47,457 bases of DNA from Bacillota bacterium (GTDB lineage Bacteria > Bacillota > Clostridia > Lachnospirales > Lachnospiraceae), in NCBI GenBank assembly GCA_023423335.1, contig JAFAFU010000078.1:1-47457 (forward strand), given 5' to 3'. Below are positions 34,307-42,242 of this stretch, in pieces. The translations under genes and the position numbers were made by a program. Position 1 is the stretch's first letter, and each line of letters starts with the position of its first letter. Under the pieces are notes generated by a model. The model was not told the origin of the DNA. It did no database searches and saw nothing but the letters and a program-made list of their open reading frames with translations.

Positions 34307-35572
34307 ATGAAACTAAATAAAGCCAGGATTACTTATTTCGGACTTCCGCGAAGTGTATATATCATATTCATTGCACGTGTCGTGAATTCCATGGGGAACT
34401 TTGTATTTCCCTTTATGACATTGCTGCTTACTCAGAAGGGCGGTATGCCGGAGCAGCGGGTCGGGCTGTTTCTGCTAATGGGTTCCCTTCTTCAGATACC
34501 GGGGTCCTTAATCGGGGGTAAGCTGACGGATATCATGGGCAGGAAGAAGATCATGATCCTTTTCATGGGACTTGCCGCCTCCTGTTACATCCCCAGCGCT
34601 TTTCTCCTTGACAGCCAGGCCACATTTCACTATGTACCGTACTTTTTGATCCTATCCTCCTTCTTTGGCAGCATTGCACATCCGGCCAGCGGAGCGATGA
34701 CGAACGATCTGACGGTACCGGAAAACCGGCAGGAAGCCTTTTCCCTGCTGTATATGGGAATGAATATAGGAACTGCAATCGGGTCCATTGTGGCGGGCTT
34801 TCTGTTCAATAAATTTATGAAACTTCTGTTCCTGGGCGATGCGGTGACAACCCTTATTTCTATCCTTCTTCTAATGAAATATGTGAAGGAGACGAAGCCC
34901 TCAGGGGAAGAGCTCGACCGGATGATGGAAGAGCGGACAGACGAAAAGGCTGAAACCGGGGGACTGCTGCTGGCATTGATCCGCAGACCGGCGCTTCTGA
35001 TTTTTGCCGTACTGGATACGATTTATTCCTTTATCTATGCGCAGACGAATTTCAGTCTTCCCCTGAAGGCAAAAGCGATCTTTGGCGTGGAGCTGGGAGC
35101 AAGATACTATGGAACCTTCAACATGGTAAACTGCCTGGAGGTCATCCTTTTTACGACCTTCATAACCCTGGTTACGAGGAAAATAAGAGCGATCTATAAT
35201 GTATCCATAGCCGGAATCTTTTTTGCTGTCGGATTCGGAATGCTGTTTTTTGTGAACAGCTTTTGGCTGTTTGTTCTTTCGACCATTATCTGGACCGTCG
35301 GAGAGATTATCAATGCAACCAATATCGGGGTATATATTGCTAACCATACACCGATTTCCCACAGGGGCCGGTTCAGCGCCCTGATTAATGTTATCTCCGG
35401 AACAGGGGGTTCCATCTCTCCCTATGTGACCGGTAAGTTTATTGAAGCCTATGGTGTAAACAATGTGTGGCCATTTATTTTCCTGCTGGCTGTAACAGCC
35501 GCCTTCTTCATGTTTCTTTTGGGAACCCATGAAAAAAGGAAGCATAAGAAAATATCTGAGGCTGCGGGATGA
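34307..35572 (+). CDS. MFS transporter
   Basis: A 421-residue protein with 12 predicted transmembrane helices in two halves. The loop 2-3 motif GGKLTDIMGRKKIM is the MFS signature. A long acidic central loop (EELDRMMEERTDEKAETG) separates the halves, and the second half has HTPISHRGRFSALINVISG. Drug or metabolite exporter; substrate unknown. It begins 6 bases after dnaB and is probably on the same transcript, closed by a strong terminator. Confidence 0.9.
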   Translation: MKLNKARITYFGLPRSVYIIFIARVVNSMGNFVFPFMTLLLTQKGGMPEQRVGLFLLMGSLLQIPGSLIGGKLTDIMGRKKIMILFMGLAASCYIPSAFLLDSQATFHYVPYFLILSSFFGSIAHPASGAMTNDLTVPENRQEAFSLLYMGMNIGTAIGSIVAGFLFNKFMKLLFLGDAVTTLISILLLMKYVKETKPSGEELDRMMEERTDEKAETGGLLLALIRRPALLIFAVLDTIYSFIYAQTNFSLPLKAKAIFGVELGARYYGTFNMVNCLEVILFTTFITLVTRKIRAIYNVSIAGIFFAVGFGMLFFVNSFWLFVLSTIIWTVGEIINATNIGVYIANHTPISHRGRFSALINVISGTGGSISPYVTGKFIEAYGVNNVWPFIFLLAVTAAFFMFLLGTHEKRKHKKISEAAG

Positions 35573-35594
35573 GTATTTGTCTTTGTGAATGTTG

Positions 35595-35628
35595 AAAAGG
35601 GGAAACTTCTTTGAGGTTTCCCCTTTTT
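35595..35628 (+). terminator. Terminator of the gdpP-rplI-dnaB-MFS operon
   Basis: AAAAGGGGAAAC (35595-35606) pairs perfectly with GTTTCCCCTTTT (35616-35627), with T's continuing. Confidence 0.9.
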
Positions 35629-35665
35629 ATGTCGACAAGTTAAATGTAAATATGTGGAATTTGTA

Positions 35666-35693
35666 TTGCAATTGAAGTTTGCTATGTTATAAT
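35666..35693 (+). promoter_or_regulatory. Promoter of the merR-like gene
   Basis: TTGCAA (35666-35671), 16 bases, TATAAT (35688-35693) with an extended TGT ahead of it. Confidence 0.65.
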
Positions 35694-35736
35694 GTAAAAA
35701 GTGGAAAATAATTACACTAATAGGGGAGGACAATCA

Positions 35737-36513
35737 ATGGATGAAGTAAGATATATGATTTCAGAAGCCTCGAAAAGAGTGGAGGTTGAAGACCACGTTC
35801 TAAGATATTGGGAAGAACAGCTTGAACTTCCGATCGCAAGAAATGAGATGGGACACAGGTATTATAAAGAAACGGATATCAATTTGCTTAAGACGATAAA
35901 ACATCTGAAGGACCAGGGCTTTCAGCTGAAGGCGGTCAAAATGCTGCTGCCTAATCTGCATAAGTTGGAAGCGCTGGATAATCAGACTATGATAAGACTA
36001 AAAGACGAACTGAACGGAAGGGTATATGAAATGTGGGGCGAGGAGAAGAAACCGATGAACAAGAATGGGACAAGCATGGAAGAGACAGGTACAGAAAAGA
36101 CCGGTATGGAGGATACAAACACAGAAGCGACGGGTACGGATGGGACAAGCCTGAATGAGACAGGTGCGACCGGGACAAGCCTGATGGCGAATGAGAAGGA
36201 GAATCCGATTGAGGAACAGCCCGGCGATAAGATGGGCCAGTTCAAAGCAATTATGAATCACATCATAATGTCCGCTTTGAAAGAAAATAATGCGGCCTTA
36301 TCCGAAGAAATCAGCGGAAATGTATCCGGCAGTGTAATCAAGGAAATGAATTTCCTGATGAGGCTGCAGGAAGAGAAGGAAGAGGAACGGTTTAAGAAAT
36401 TTGACGCAACCTTAAGGGATTATCAGAGGAGCAGAACGATGGCAGCGGCTACTCTTGACGGGAAGAAAAGGAACAAATCCAAATTCCGTAAGAAGAACAG
36501 GGTTTTTATATAG
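35737..36513 (+). CDS. MerR-type DNA-binding protein with Thr-Gly linker and basic tail
   Basis: A 258-residue protein from ATG 35737 (AGGGGAGG ahead). Residues 5-75 are a MerR winged helix (YMISEASKRVEVEDHVLRYW, GHRYYKETDINLLKTIKHLK). Residues about 107-150 are low complexity, repeating a pattern of T-G with acidic or polar residues (ETGTEKTGMEDTNTEATGTD). The C-terminal part is a coiled coil (LQEEKEEERFKKFDATLRDY) ending in a strongly basic KKRNKSKFRKKNR tail. The layout recalls RacA/DUF3967-type proteins rather than small-molecule MerR sensors, so a chromosome-binding or structural role is possible. Confidence 0.85.
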   Translation: MDEVRYMISEASKRVEVEDHVLRYWEEQLELPIARNEMGHRYYKETDINLLKTIKHLKDQGFQLKAVKMLLPNLHKLEALDNQTMIRLKDELNGRVYEMWGEEKKPMNKNGTSMEETGTEKTGMEDTNTEATGTDGTSLNETGATGTSLMANEKENPIEEQPGDKMGQFKAIMNHIIMSALKENNAALSEEISGNVSGSVIKEMNFLMRLQEEKEEERFKKFDATLRDYQRSRTMAAATLDGKKRNKSKFRKKNRVFI

Positions 36514-36521
36514 ATAAGCAT

Positions 36522-36568
36522 AAAAAAGAAGCTTTTGCAGCACTCAAATCATGTAAAAGCTTCTTTTT
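36522..36568. terminator. Bidirectional terminator between merR-like gene and ferredoxin
   Basis: A long stem: the left arm 36522-36538 (AAAAAGAAGCTTTTGCA) pairs with the right arm 36552-36568 (TGTAAAAGCTTCTTTTT). A's on one side and T's on the other make it work both ways. Confidence 0.85.
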
Positions 36569-36586
36569 ATGTACTCCTGATTTTAC

Positions 36587-36754
36587 TTACGCTGAGATTG
36601 AGCTGGTCGGGCAGGTATCTGCACAAGCACCGCAGTCGATGCAGGTGTCGGGATCTATTTCATAATGACTGGAACCCTCAGATATAGAATCCGTAGGGCA
36701 TTCGCCTGCACATGCGCCACAGCTGATGCACTCTTCATTAATCGTATATGCCAT
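36587..36754 (-). CDS. 2[4Fe-4S] ferredoxin
   Basis: A 55-residue clostridial-type ferredoxin starting at the ATG ending at 36754 (AAAGGAGG upstream on the minus strand). Two cluster motifs are seen, CISCGACAGECP and CIDCGACADTCP, in a symmetric repeat. It is a low-potential electron carrier for hydrogenases, pyruvate:ferredoxin oxidoreductase and similar enzymes. Confidence 0.97.
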   Translation of the reverse strand: MAYTINEECISCGACAGECPTDSISEGSSHYEIDPDTCIDCGACADTCPTSSISA

Positions 36755-36901
36755 AGTTATTACCTCCTTTTTAACAATCCATTTTATTTTAATATAAGAA
36801 GAATAATAATGCAAGTAAAATCTGTAATACCAGCTATCGGTTTCAGAACATTGTATCAGAATACCGGCATAGAGCGGGTGGTATATAGTACTCACGGCCG
36901 T

Positions 36902-37999
36902 TCAGACAGGCTTATACAGCTGAGGTTCTTGTAAGCCGCCGGTTTTATAATCGTAGTTGACTCCATTGTACTGATAATCTTCCGGAATCCTTACAAAGCA
37001 TCCGATGGACGAGTCATGGCTGCGAACTGTAATACCCGAGACATTCTTATTGTCAACATTGCCTTCGGCGACAATAACCCGGTCCCGGCAGACAGCCAGA
37101 AGAATTCCGATGTGATCATGCCAGGGCGAATTCTTCTCTTTGTTCTCCGGAGGAATGATATTATTATAGATAAGGATATCCCCCCGCTCAGGGAGAAAGC
37201 CCTCTTCCTCATAGCCGCAGAAGCCGTTATGCTCTCCCCATTCATACCAGGCCTTGACGCCGGCAAGTCTTACGGTGGCGGGAAGAGGTCTTAAAGGCAG
37301 ATCAATTCCTGCCATCCGGCAGCAATGGTATACGAAAGCCCCGCACCAACGGTATTGCAACTCGTCAAAGGCCGAAGCCTCGGGATAGTATTTTATTATT
37401 TCCATAAAATCATTATCTGACGATATACCCTGGACTTGCTTGCCTGCCAAGGCTTCCGCAATATCTGCCAAAGCGGCTCTTCTGCCGGTGAACTGCTCCT
37501 GCTCCTCTTTGGACGGAAGAAATTCGACCGGCTTATGATCCATGCGAAGTTCCTTAAAAAGACCCTGAAGTCTTAATTTCCGGAGGCTGCTGACCCCGGC
37601 GAGGGGGTCATTTAAGTAAGGCTGCAGGATGTCCGCATCCTTTAGGACCTCATCGTAGGCTCCATGAATATACAGGATATCATCATGATGGAATATAGCG
37701 GATAATATCAGAAGCTTCTCGTCTTCGGTAAAACCGGTGCTTCTTTTCAGCGTGACCCGGATCATTTCGGCTCCGCTTTGGGAATGACAGGTATAGGAAC
37801 CCAGCTTATATGCATATAGATCATGAAGAAGTCCGCTGATATAGGCAAGCTCCATATTAAGCCCCCGTCTTCCTGCCAGCAGGGCGCAGCATTGTGCAAC
37901 ACCGTAGGAATGGAGAAAGGCTCTGTATCTGGCTTCTTCCAGAGGGATTTCTTCGAGCGTACGGTCGGCATATTGTTTTATCGGAAGCAGTCGATTCAT
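36902..37999 (-). CDS. HD-domain and CHAP-domain fusion protein
   Basis: A 365-residue protein from the ATG ending at 37999 (AGAAAGGA upstream). Residues about 20-130 form an HD hydrolase domain with H30, H59-D60, H104/H105 and D123 as plausible metal ligands (ISGLLHDLYAYK, ILSAIFHHDD, LKDADIL). Residues about 210-350 match CHAP amidase/peptidase: RWCGAFVYHCCRMAGI with catalytic C219, LPERGDILIYNN, WHDHIGI with H296, and AEGNVDN with N314. No signal peptide or membrane helix is seen, so the CHAP domain appears cytoplasmic. The combination is unusual. Confidence 0.8.
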   Translation of the reverse strand: MNRLLPIKQYADRTLEEIPLEEARYRAFLHSYGVAQCCALLAGRRGLNMELAYISGLLHDLYAYKLGSYTCHSQSGAEMIRVTLKRSTGFTEDEKLLILSAIFHHDDILYIHGAYDEVLKDADILQPYLNDPLAGVSSLRKLRLQGLFKELRMDHKPVEFLPSKEEQEQFTGRRAALADIAEALAGKQVQGISSDNDFMEIIKYYPEASAFDELQYRWCGAFVYHCCRMAGIDLPLRPLPATVRLAGVKAWYEWGEHNGFCGYEEEGFLPERGDILIYNNIIPPENKEKNSPWHDHIGILLAVCRDRVIVAEGNVDNKNVSGITVRSHDSSIGCFVRIPEDYQYNGVNYDYKTGGLQEPQLYKPV

Positions 38000-38195
38000 A
38001 GGGCATATCCTTTCTGCCGGCAGACACACGGCCTGTCGGTTATCCTATATGCTAACGGGGTTCATGCAGAATTTCTCGTGGTTTTAAGTTCCATATCTAT
38101 GATATTACAACTATCTACGGATGGCAAGATATACGGAGAAAACGCTTGGTAAAATAATTCGGGTGGTGTCTATAAAGTTTCATAAAGTTATACCC

Positions 38196-38224
38196 TTGAC
38201 GTAAGCCGACAGGTAGAATATAAT
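38196..38224 (+). promoter_or_regulatory. Promoter of the DUF1858 gene
   Basis: TTGACG (38196-38201), 17 bases, TATAAT (38219-38224). Confidence 0.75.
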
Positions 38225-38306
38225 ATTGCCTAGGATATAAAGCTGAGAACGAATATCAATTCGTACAAAAGCTATCTGTAGATATACGTTTAAGGAGGTT
38301 TTAATT

Positions 38307-38507
38307 ATGGCTACTATAACCAAGGACATGACAATTGCCCAGGCAATTGCTACGGATCAGAATATTATTCCGGTATTGCTCGACATAGGAATGCACTGTC
38401 TCGGATGCCCCTCTGCACAAGGCGAGACCCTTGAGGAGGCTGCTATGGTTCACGGTTTAGATCCGGAGGATCTGATGGACAGGATTTATGAACAAATAGG
38501 GGAATAA
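38307..38507 (+). CDS. DUF1858 redox-disulfide protein
   Basis: A 66-residue protein with the family outline: MTIAQAIATDQNIIPVLLDI, then GMHCLGCPSAQGETLEEAAM and a short helix. The CLGC pair is the putative redox disulfide; relatives occur beside or fused to hybrid-cluster proteins and Fe-S enzymes. Here it stands alone with its own promoter and terminator. AAGGAGG precedes the ATG. No biochemical role is established. Confidence 0.92.
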   Translation: MATITKDMTIAQAIATDQNIIPVLLDIGMHCLGCPSAQGETLEEAAMVHGLDPEDLMDRIYEQIGE

Positions 38508-38529
38508 GAGCTTCAAAACAGGAGCATTA

Positions 38530-38559
38530 AAAAAGATGAGGTAAAACCTCATCTTTTTT
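38530..38559. terminator. Terminator between DUF1858 gene and mecA
   Basis: GATGAGGT (38535-38542) pairs perfectly with ACCTCATC (38546-38553) around AAA, followed by six T and preceded by A's, so it can act in both directions. Confidence 0.9.
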
Positions 38560-38598
38560 CTGTTGAAAAATCAATTTGATTAACCTGGTCATAAAAGC

Positions 38599-39357
38599 TT
38601 ACATTACCGAAAGAATCTGGAGTGCCTGGTTCCTTACGATAATCTCATAATGCTCCTCGTAATAAGAAGAACTTGCATAGGTAGACCGTTCCGGCTTACC
38701 GTACTCCGAGATGATGTTGCAGATTTTATTGAATTCCTCCGGAGTATGGTGGGAGATACTGATCACTAAATAGTAGGTGGAAGTTACCGGGTTTTTAAAC
38801 AAGGTATTCGTACCGTTATAATAGCCCAGCAATATATTAGCCAGCTCAGTTACTTCTTTTAAGGAGCGGAAGGTATATACCTTAACAAGGTTCGGAGAAA
38901 CCTGCAGACAGGATTTCTCTTCGGCCTCCGTATCAGAATTATCCAGCAGATCCTTGCTGTTTTCCTCCTCTGAATCATCGGAAATATAATCTATCTGGTC
39001 AAAGCTGTTGATGATCTCGTCAGCATAAGAATCTTCCTCTGCTTCTGATTTTTCGGAATCACGGGGACCTAAGGAAGAGAATTTGGAGAACCTGGTATCC
39101 AGTTCATCCGGATCCTCAACCTTTGTTATCACAAGAATCAGACACTCCGTTGAAACGGGAATTGCTTCAATCATCAAAGGGATATCATCTACTTCAAAAC
39201 CGAACTCATAAAAAGCCTGTTGGATCATGTCACGAAAGAGTGCCTTTGCTTTTTCCGTACCGTATGCCAGTTCACTAATCCGTAACTCTCGGTCGACTAA
39301 ATCGCTTTTATTCAAGGTACATCTAATCTGGTTGTCACTGATTTTTTCAATCTTCAT
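38599..39357 (-). CDS. mecA: Adaptor protein MecA
   Basis: A 252-residue protein from the ATG ending at 39357 (AAAGGGG 8 bases upstream; an in-frame GTG three codons earlier lies in that site). The N-terminal domain MKIEKISDNQIRCTLNKSDL binds substrates; the acidic linker rich in E, D and S (about 100-150) and the C-terminal domain (VYTFRSLKEVTELANIL and the HHTPEEFNKICNIISEYG block) follow the MecA plan. It delivers proteins to the ClpC ATPase for unfolding and degradation. Confidence 0.93.
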   Translation of the reverse strand: MKIEKISDNQIRCTLNKSDLVDRELRISELAYGTEKAKALFRDMIQQAFYEFGFEVDDIPLMIEAIPVSTECLILVITKVEDPDELDTRFSKFSSLGPRDSEKSEAEEDSYADEIINSFDQIDYISDDSEEENSKDLLDNSDTEAEEKSCLQVSPNLVKVYTFRSLKEVTELANILLGYYNGTNTLFKNPVTSTYYLVISISHHTPEEFNKICNIISEYGKPERSTYASSSYYEEHYEIIVRNQALQILSVM

Positions 39358-39426
39358 ATTGTACACCCCTTTCTGTACAAAGCAGGAAATGATTATCTTA
39401 CAATAATCTACGATTGGTGTAAAAAA

Positions 39427-39455
39427 AGTATAATTTAAAAAGAAACATAAGTCAA
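39427..39455 (-). promoter_or_regulatory. mecA promoter
   Basis: On the minus strand TTGACT (39455-39450), 17 bases, TATACT (39432-39427). Confidence 0.7.
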
Positions 39456-39579
39456 TACATCTAGTTGTGAATTTTGTATTAATAAACGCTCTATATCTAC
39501 AGATTTAAGCAGTATTTGACATTGGCATTTTGTACATAATTCTACAAAAAGTTTGTTAAATCATTCGGTCAAAAATTGG

Positions 39580-39608
39580 TTGCTCATCCTCCGTTATCTG
39601 TCTATAAT
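39580..39608 (+). promoter_or_regulatory. Promoter of the kinase operon
   Basis: TATAAT (39603-39608) with a weak -35 TTGCTC (39580-39585) 17 bases upstream. Confidence 0.5.
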
Positions 39609-39661
39609 AGGAATTGGATTACCGATTCACAATGCGGCAGATGCTGATAGGAAAGGAGAGA

Positions 39662-41035
39662 ATGCAACAGGAGATTTGGTTCCAAAAGTATCGTATCATC
39701 AGGCTGCTTGGCAGGGGAGGCACCGCCAAAGTATACCTGGCAGAACATATCAGACTTAAATCACATCGGGCAATCAAATGCTTATCAAAAACACACCCTT
39801 TCTATGATTCACAGCTTAAGGAAGCACAAATTCTTAAAAATCTGAAACACTCATGTATTCCTATTATCTATGATATTGAAGAAGATGAAGATGGTTCCTA
39901 TATTGTCGAACAATATCTGGAAGGGGAAACCCTGAAGGATTATGTTGCGGTAAGAGGAAGTCTGAGTTCTGAAACAACGGTCTCCTTCACACTTCAATTA
40001 TGCGATTTAATCCACGATTTACACCATATCGAGAGGCCTGTTTTATATCTTGATTTGAAACCGGAGAATATTATTGTCACCGGAAAAGCCTTGAAGCTGG
40101 TTGATTTCGGCAGTGCCGTCTACCGGGATGAAACCGATGACGGGCAGCAGGAGTACTATGGAACGATAGGCTATGCGGCTCCCGAGCTGTACCGGCACGG
40201 CAGGATTGACGAACGCTGCGACGTCTATGGTATCGGGATGCTGCTGCATTACATGGCAACCGGAAAATCCCTTAAAGGAGAAGGGGCACAGGCGGATCGA
40301 TATGATATCGGTGATAACTGCCCGAAAAGGCTTAAGAAGATTATTAACCGATGTATTAGTTTTAATCCATCCCAGAGATATGCTTCTGTGAAACAACTTA
40401 GCAGACAATTGTCAGCTGGCAGAAAAAAGCCGCAGGTTCTTTGTGAATCGGGTCCGACAATCAGAATTGCAGTTGCAGGGGCACAGCCCAGGATTGGAGT
40501 AACACATTTAGCTTTCCGCCTATGCAGATTTTTCATGCATAAACAGGTCTCCTGCATTTACCAGGAACGGAATCAGGGCAGGTGCGTACGGGCCATAATA
40601 AGCAGGTGTCAAGCGCCAAAACTCAGTGGAAATACTATTAAGCTTGGAGGAATTGCCATGCTGGATTCAGAACAGGCGGAGGAAGAGGACATCGCAGGCT
40701 ATCGTATCGCAGTCGAGGATTTTGGATGCCTGTCAAAGGATAATCTGTCTGCTTTTTATGGGGCAGAAGTACCGCTGCTGGTCATGGGAGCAAAAGACTG
40801 GGAGCTGGAGAATGCCGAACAGGTATTGGAAATGGTTGCAGAATATAAGGATATCGTTTACTTATTCAGCTACCTTAATGGCAGACAGTTTAGGCAGGTC
40901 ATAAAGCATATGGATTGCAGAAGCTGTTTTCGGATTCCATATGAACCGGAGCCCTTCACAACTCCTGTGAAAGGAGCCGAGCTGGAATTCTTTGAGGACT
41001 TACTGAACCTTATAGCAGAAAGGATAATGACATGA
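39662..41035 (+). CDS. Soluble Ser/Thr protein kinase fused to a degenerate ParA/CpaE-like domain
   Basis: A 457-residue protein started at ATG 39662 (AAAGGAG close ahead; ATG 39632 and 39641 are also in frame). The kinase domain (about 8-255) has the glycine loop LGRGGTAKVYLAEH, Lys39, the catalytic loop YLDLKPENI (D131, N136; the usual HRD is YLD), DFG at 148-150 and YAAPEL. All catalytic residues are present. Unlike PrkC-type kinases it has no transmembrane helix or PASTA domain. Residues about 268-457 form an alpha/beta domain starting IRIAVAGAQPRIGVTHLAFR, placed like a ParA/CpaE P-loop but lacking the lysine. The TGA overlaps the next gene (ATGA). Confidence 0.88.
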   Translation: MQQEIWFQKYRIIRLLGRGGTAKVYLAEHIRLKSHRAIKCLSKTHPFYDSQLKEAQILKNLKHSCIPIIYDIEEDEDGSYIVEQYLEGETLKDYVAVRGSLSSETTVSFTLQLCDLIHDLHHIERPVLYLDLKPENIIVTGKALKLVDFGSAVYRDETDDGQQEYYGTIGYAAPELYRHGRIDERCDVYGIGMLLHYMATGKSLKGEGAQADRYDIGDNCPKRLKKIINRCISFNPSQRYASVKQLSRQLSAGRKKPQVLCESGPTIRIAVAGAQPRIGVTHLAFRLCRFFMHKQVSCIYQERNQGRCVRAIISRCQAPKLSGNTIKLGGIAMLDSEQAEEEDIAGYRIAVEDFGCLSKDNLSAFYGAEVPLLVMGAKDWELENAEQVLEMVAEYKDIVYLFSYLNGRQFRQVIKHMDCRSCFRIPYEPEPFTTPVKGAELEFFEDLLNLIAERIMT

Positions 41036-41649
41036 GAAAGAAGCCGATGCTGTGCCGTAAGCTTCAGGATAGGAACCGCCATAAAATCGTAATCGGTCTG
41101 ATGGGAGCCCATTCCGGCGCAGGTGTTACCTGCACCGGTCTGATGCTGGCTTTCTATATGGGAGAAGAGCAGGGGATACGTACGGCTTTTCTTGAATGCA
41201 GCGGACATGATGATATCAATCTGCTGCAGCAGGCATACGAATGGAAACGGGAGGATCTGAATTCCTTTACCTACGGTCATATAACCTGCTTTAAGAAGGT
41301 TACGTCAGATCAGGTGGCGGATATCCTGGGAGAAGGCTATGGATGCGTTATCTTTGATTTCGGAGCGGACTTCGCAGAAAACAGAGCGGAGTTTCTTCGC
41401 TGTGACAGAAAGCTGGTACTTGGCGGATGGGCGGAATGGAACTGTCAAAAGCTTGGCCGATTTATCCGGTCGGTACAATCGATTAAGGGAAACGAAACCT
41501 GGGACTATCTTGTCCCCTGTGCCGGACCGAAGATCATACGAGGCCTGCATCGTGAATTTAGCAGGAAATTTTACTCGGTACCTTTGGAACGGGATCTGAC
41601 AAGACCCTCCAGGACGGCCGGCAGATTATTTCGGATGTTACTGGACTGA
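41032..41649 (+). CDS. Degenerate ParA/CpaE-like protein, kinase partner
   Basis: A 205-residue protein overlapping the kinase gene by four bases. It begins with a basic tail (RKKPMLCRKLQDRNRHK) and then IVIGLMGAHSGAGVTCTGLM, residues 19-38, a P-loop-like turn in which the Walker lysine is replaced (G25-A-H-S-G-A-G-V-T33). YGCVIFDFGAD near 103-113 resembles Walker B of MinD/ParA ATPases, and KLVLGGWAEWN and DYLVPCAGP continue that fold. It resembles the C-terminal domain of the kinase, so the two may have arisen by duplication and form a dimer. Function unknown. Confidence 0.75.
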   Translation: MRKKPMLCRKLQDRNRHKIVIGLMGAHSGAGVTCTGLMLAFYMGEEQGIRTAFLECSGHDDINLLQQAYEWKREDLNSFTYGHITCFKKVTSDQVADILGEGYGCVIFDFGADFAENRAEFLRCDRKLVLGGWAEWNCQKLGRFIRSVQSIKGNETWDYLVPCAGPKIIRGLHREFSRKFYSVPLERDLTRPSRTAGRLFRMLLD

Positions 41650-42224
41650 GCATAGAGACGGTTTGTCCCGGAAGGATAAGTATAACATATCACAAATGCC
41701 TTCTTATCCGAAAAAGATAATATACAGCACCTCGGATGAACCGGCTGTAAAATGACAGAAAAGTATACCGGAAAAAGATAGCGGCAGGATGGACAGATGG
41801 AAGAAAACCACTGTACCGGCATGCCGCTACAATAACCTAAGAAGGACCTCCGGCGCCGATCAGAAGTGTAACTGCACTTAAAAAGCCCTCTATACTTTTA
41901 TGCAGGTATCAGAATGTAACTGCTTCGAGAGACAGACGGGGTCCTTCTATATATAGCACGAGTCGAATTGCTGACCTTAGTGCAGCTGAAATATAAAATA
42001 TCGTATCATAGGACCCCGGATCAAAATGCCCGAAAGCAGTCTGCCTCCATACTGCCCCGGGCATAATGAGCCGGGGTTAAGTATTATTAAGTCGAAATTT
42101 AGTAATGACGATACAACGAATTAATGCTATAATGTGATATAGATTGTGGGAGATGGGACAAGGGACTGCTGCACGATCAGGATGAAGCGATACCTGCGGC
42201 GGGTGGCCCCGACATAAAGAGAGT
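41650..42224 (+). other. Structured noncoding region with mutually exclusive stems
   Basis: No gene is seen in about 575 bases. Stems: GGATAAG (41674-41680)/CTTATCC (41703-41709); AGCGGCA (41780-41786)/TGCCGCT (41822-41828); AGAAGGACC (41840-41848)/GGTCCTTCT (41940-41948). The last right arm can instead pair as GGGGTCCT (41938-41945) with AGGACCCC (42010-42017). ATGCCCG (42026-42032)/CGGGCAT (42058-42064) competes with CCCCGG (42055-42060)/CCGGGG (42071-42076). A near-repeat, ATCAGAAGTGTAACTGC (41859-41875) and the same minus one base (41908-41923), lies within the first large loop. This resembles a switching leader or structured RNA. Confidence 0.5.
42105..42133 (+). promoter_or_regulatory. 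Promoter of the GH18 gene
   Basis: ATGACG (42105-42110), 17 bases, TATAAT (42128-42133) with extended TGC. If used, the structured region upstream is not in the GH18 leader. Confidence 0.6.
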
Positions 42225-42242
42225 ATGCAGATGGAGGAACAT

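Noticed and set aside
35982..36261. Hydrophobic minus-strand frames opposite the MerR-like gene
   Set aside because: They arise from complementing the Thr-Gly low-complexity linker in three frames.
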